Shown in pieces: positions 63,816 through 64,000 of a DNA stretch of 64,000 nt. Positions within the stretch are counted from its first letter, which is position 1, and each line of letters begins with the position of its first letter. The stretch comes from Rhizobacter koreensis (lineage in GTDB: Bacteria; Pseudomonadota; Gammaproteobacteria; Burkholderiales; Burkholderiaceae_C), in the NCBI RefSeq assembly GCF_013366375.1, contig NZ_JABWMJ010000001.1, positions 372,001-436,000 on the forward strand, read 5' to 3'. Below the pieces are notes generated by a model, which had not been told where the DNA came from, made no database searches, and saw only the letters and a program-made list of their open reading frames with translations. Made by a program: the position numbers and the translations under genes.

Positions 63816-64000
63816 TCACTCGTTGATGATGTGCCAGACGCCGCGGAAGTTGTCGCCGGCCTTGTCGCCGGGCGCCTTGTCGGCCTGATAGAAGTAGACC
63901 GGCTTGCCCTTGTAAGCCCACTGCCGGGAGCCGTCGTCGCGCGTGATCACCGACCAGCTGCCTTGCGGCTGGTCCGACGCGCCGGCGGCGAGCGGTGGCC
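63816..64000 (-). CDS. COG4315/Lipoprotein_15-type repeat protein, partial (C-terminus only)
   Basis: The last 61 codons of a minus-strand gene that continues past the window's right edge. The translated end reads SWSVITRDDGSRQWAYKGKP then VYFYQADKAPGDKAGD and ends GVWHIINE, matching the secreted Y-x-(FWY)-x-x-D repeat family. It ends 20 bases before the start of the ECF sigma gene in the same direction, an arrangement consistent with a shared operon. Function of the family is not established. Confidence 0.8.
   Translation of the reverse strand, partial: PPLAAGASDQPQGSWSVITRDDGSRQWAYKGKPVYFYQADKAPGDKAGDNFRGVWHIINE

Overview
The window looks like a chromosomal segment of a GC-rich betaproteobacterium, most likely Burkholderiales. 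The pointers are a Bug-type periplasmic receptor, a HemP/TonB-ExbB-ExbD iron locus, a split pntAA/pntAB/pntB transhydrogenase, an MdtABC-OprM type efflux operon, a SWIB-domain protein, a sigma-54 type promoter on pilA, and very strong G/C preference at third codon positions. No rRNA, tRNA, CRISPR array, transposase or phage structural gene was found. Genes are densely packed, and many neighbours share ATGA or GTGA overlaps.

Layout, 1-20 kb: an MBL-fold phosphodiesterase-like gene; pilA with a -24/-12 promoter followed by two tandem PglL/Wzy-type pilin O-oligosaccharyltransferase candidates; moaC divergent from a BepA-like M48 protease; a small membrane protein; then a probable Fur-controlled iron operon (tonB, exbB, exbD, hemP, a catecholate-type TonB-dependent receptor, a PiuC-like dioxygenase, a PepSY protein and cytochrome b561). 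A SWIB-domain protein, a secreted Cys-repeat protein, a DsbA-fold isomerase with a C-terminal frameshift, and uvrA follow.

The most unusual region is 20.2-29.7 kb. An ECF sigma factor and a single-TM, Pro/Ala-rich probable anti-sigma protein run leftward. Divergently, a tight operon encodes (i) a 99-residue precursor peptide ending in eight tandem W-X-(K/N) tripeptides, (ii) a GrrM/OscB-like radical SAM/SPASM maturase, (iii) a TIR protein retaining the putative catalytic glutamate, and (iv) a 1285-residue STAND-type NTPase with a coiled coil and one TM helix. The first two genes fit the known cyclophane (triceptide) RiPP families. Their fusion into one translationally coupled operon with TIR and STAND genes looks like a signalling or defence module and is the best candidate for an undescribed system.

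Layout, 29.5-64 kb: recQ (overlapping the STAND gene tail to tail), ssb, a tri-haem and a di-haem cytochrome c with a PaiB-like protein, mnmA, an MFS transporter, nudJ, the transhydrogenase genes, a thiolase, a Bug receptor, two unrecognised genes, fadD, the RND efflux operon (OprM-like factor, MdtC-like, MdtB-like, MdtA-like), a low-complexity lipoprotein, two glycosyltransferases for a surface glycan, a stress-type cluster (Kbp-like LysM/BON, DUF3072, hemerythrin), a secreted small protein, and at the right edge a second ECF sigma/anti-sigma pair following a truncated lipoprotein repeat gene.

All functional calls are from sequence motifs read by eye; no database search was run.
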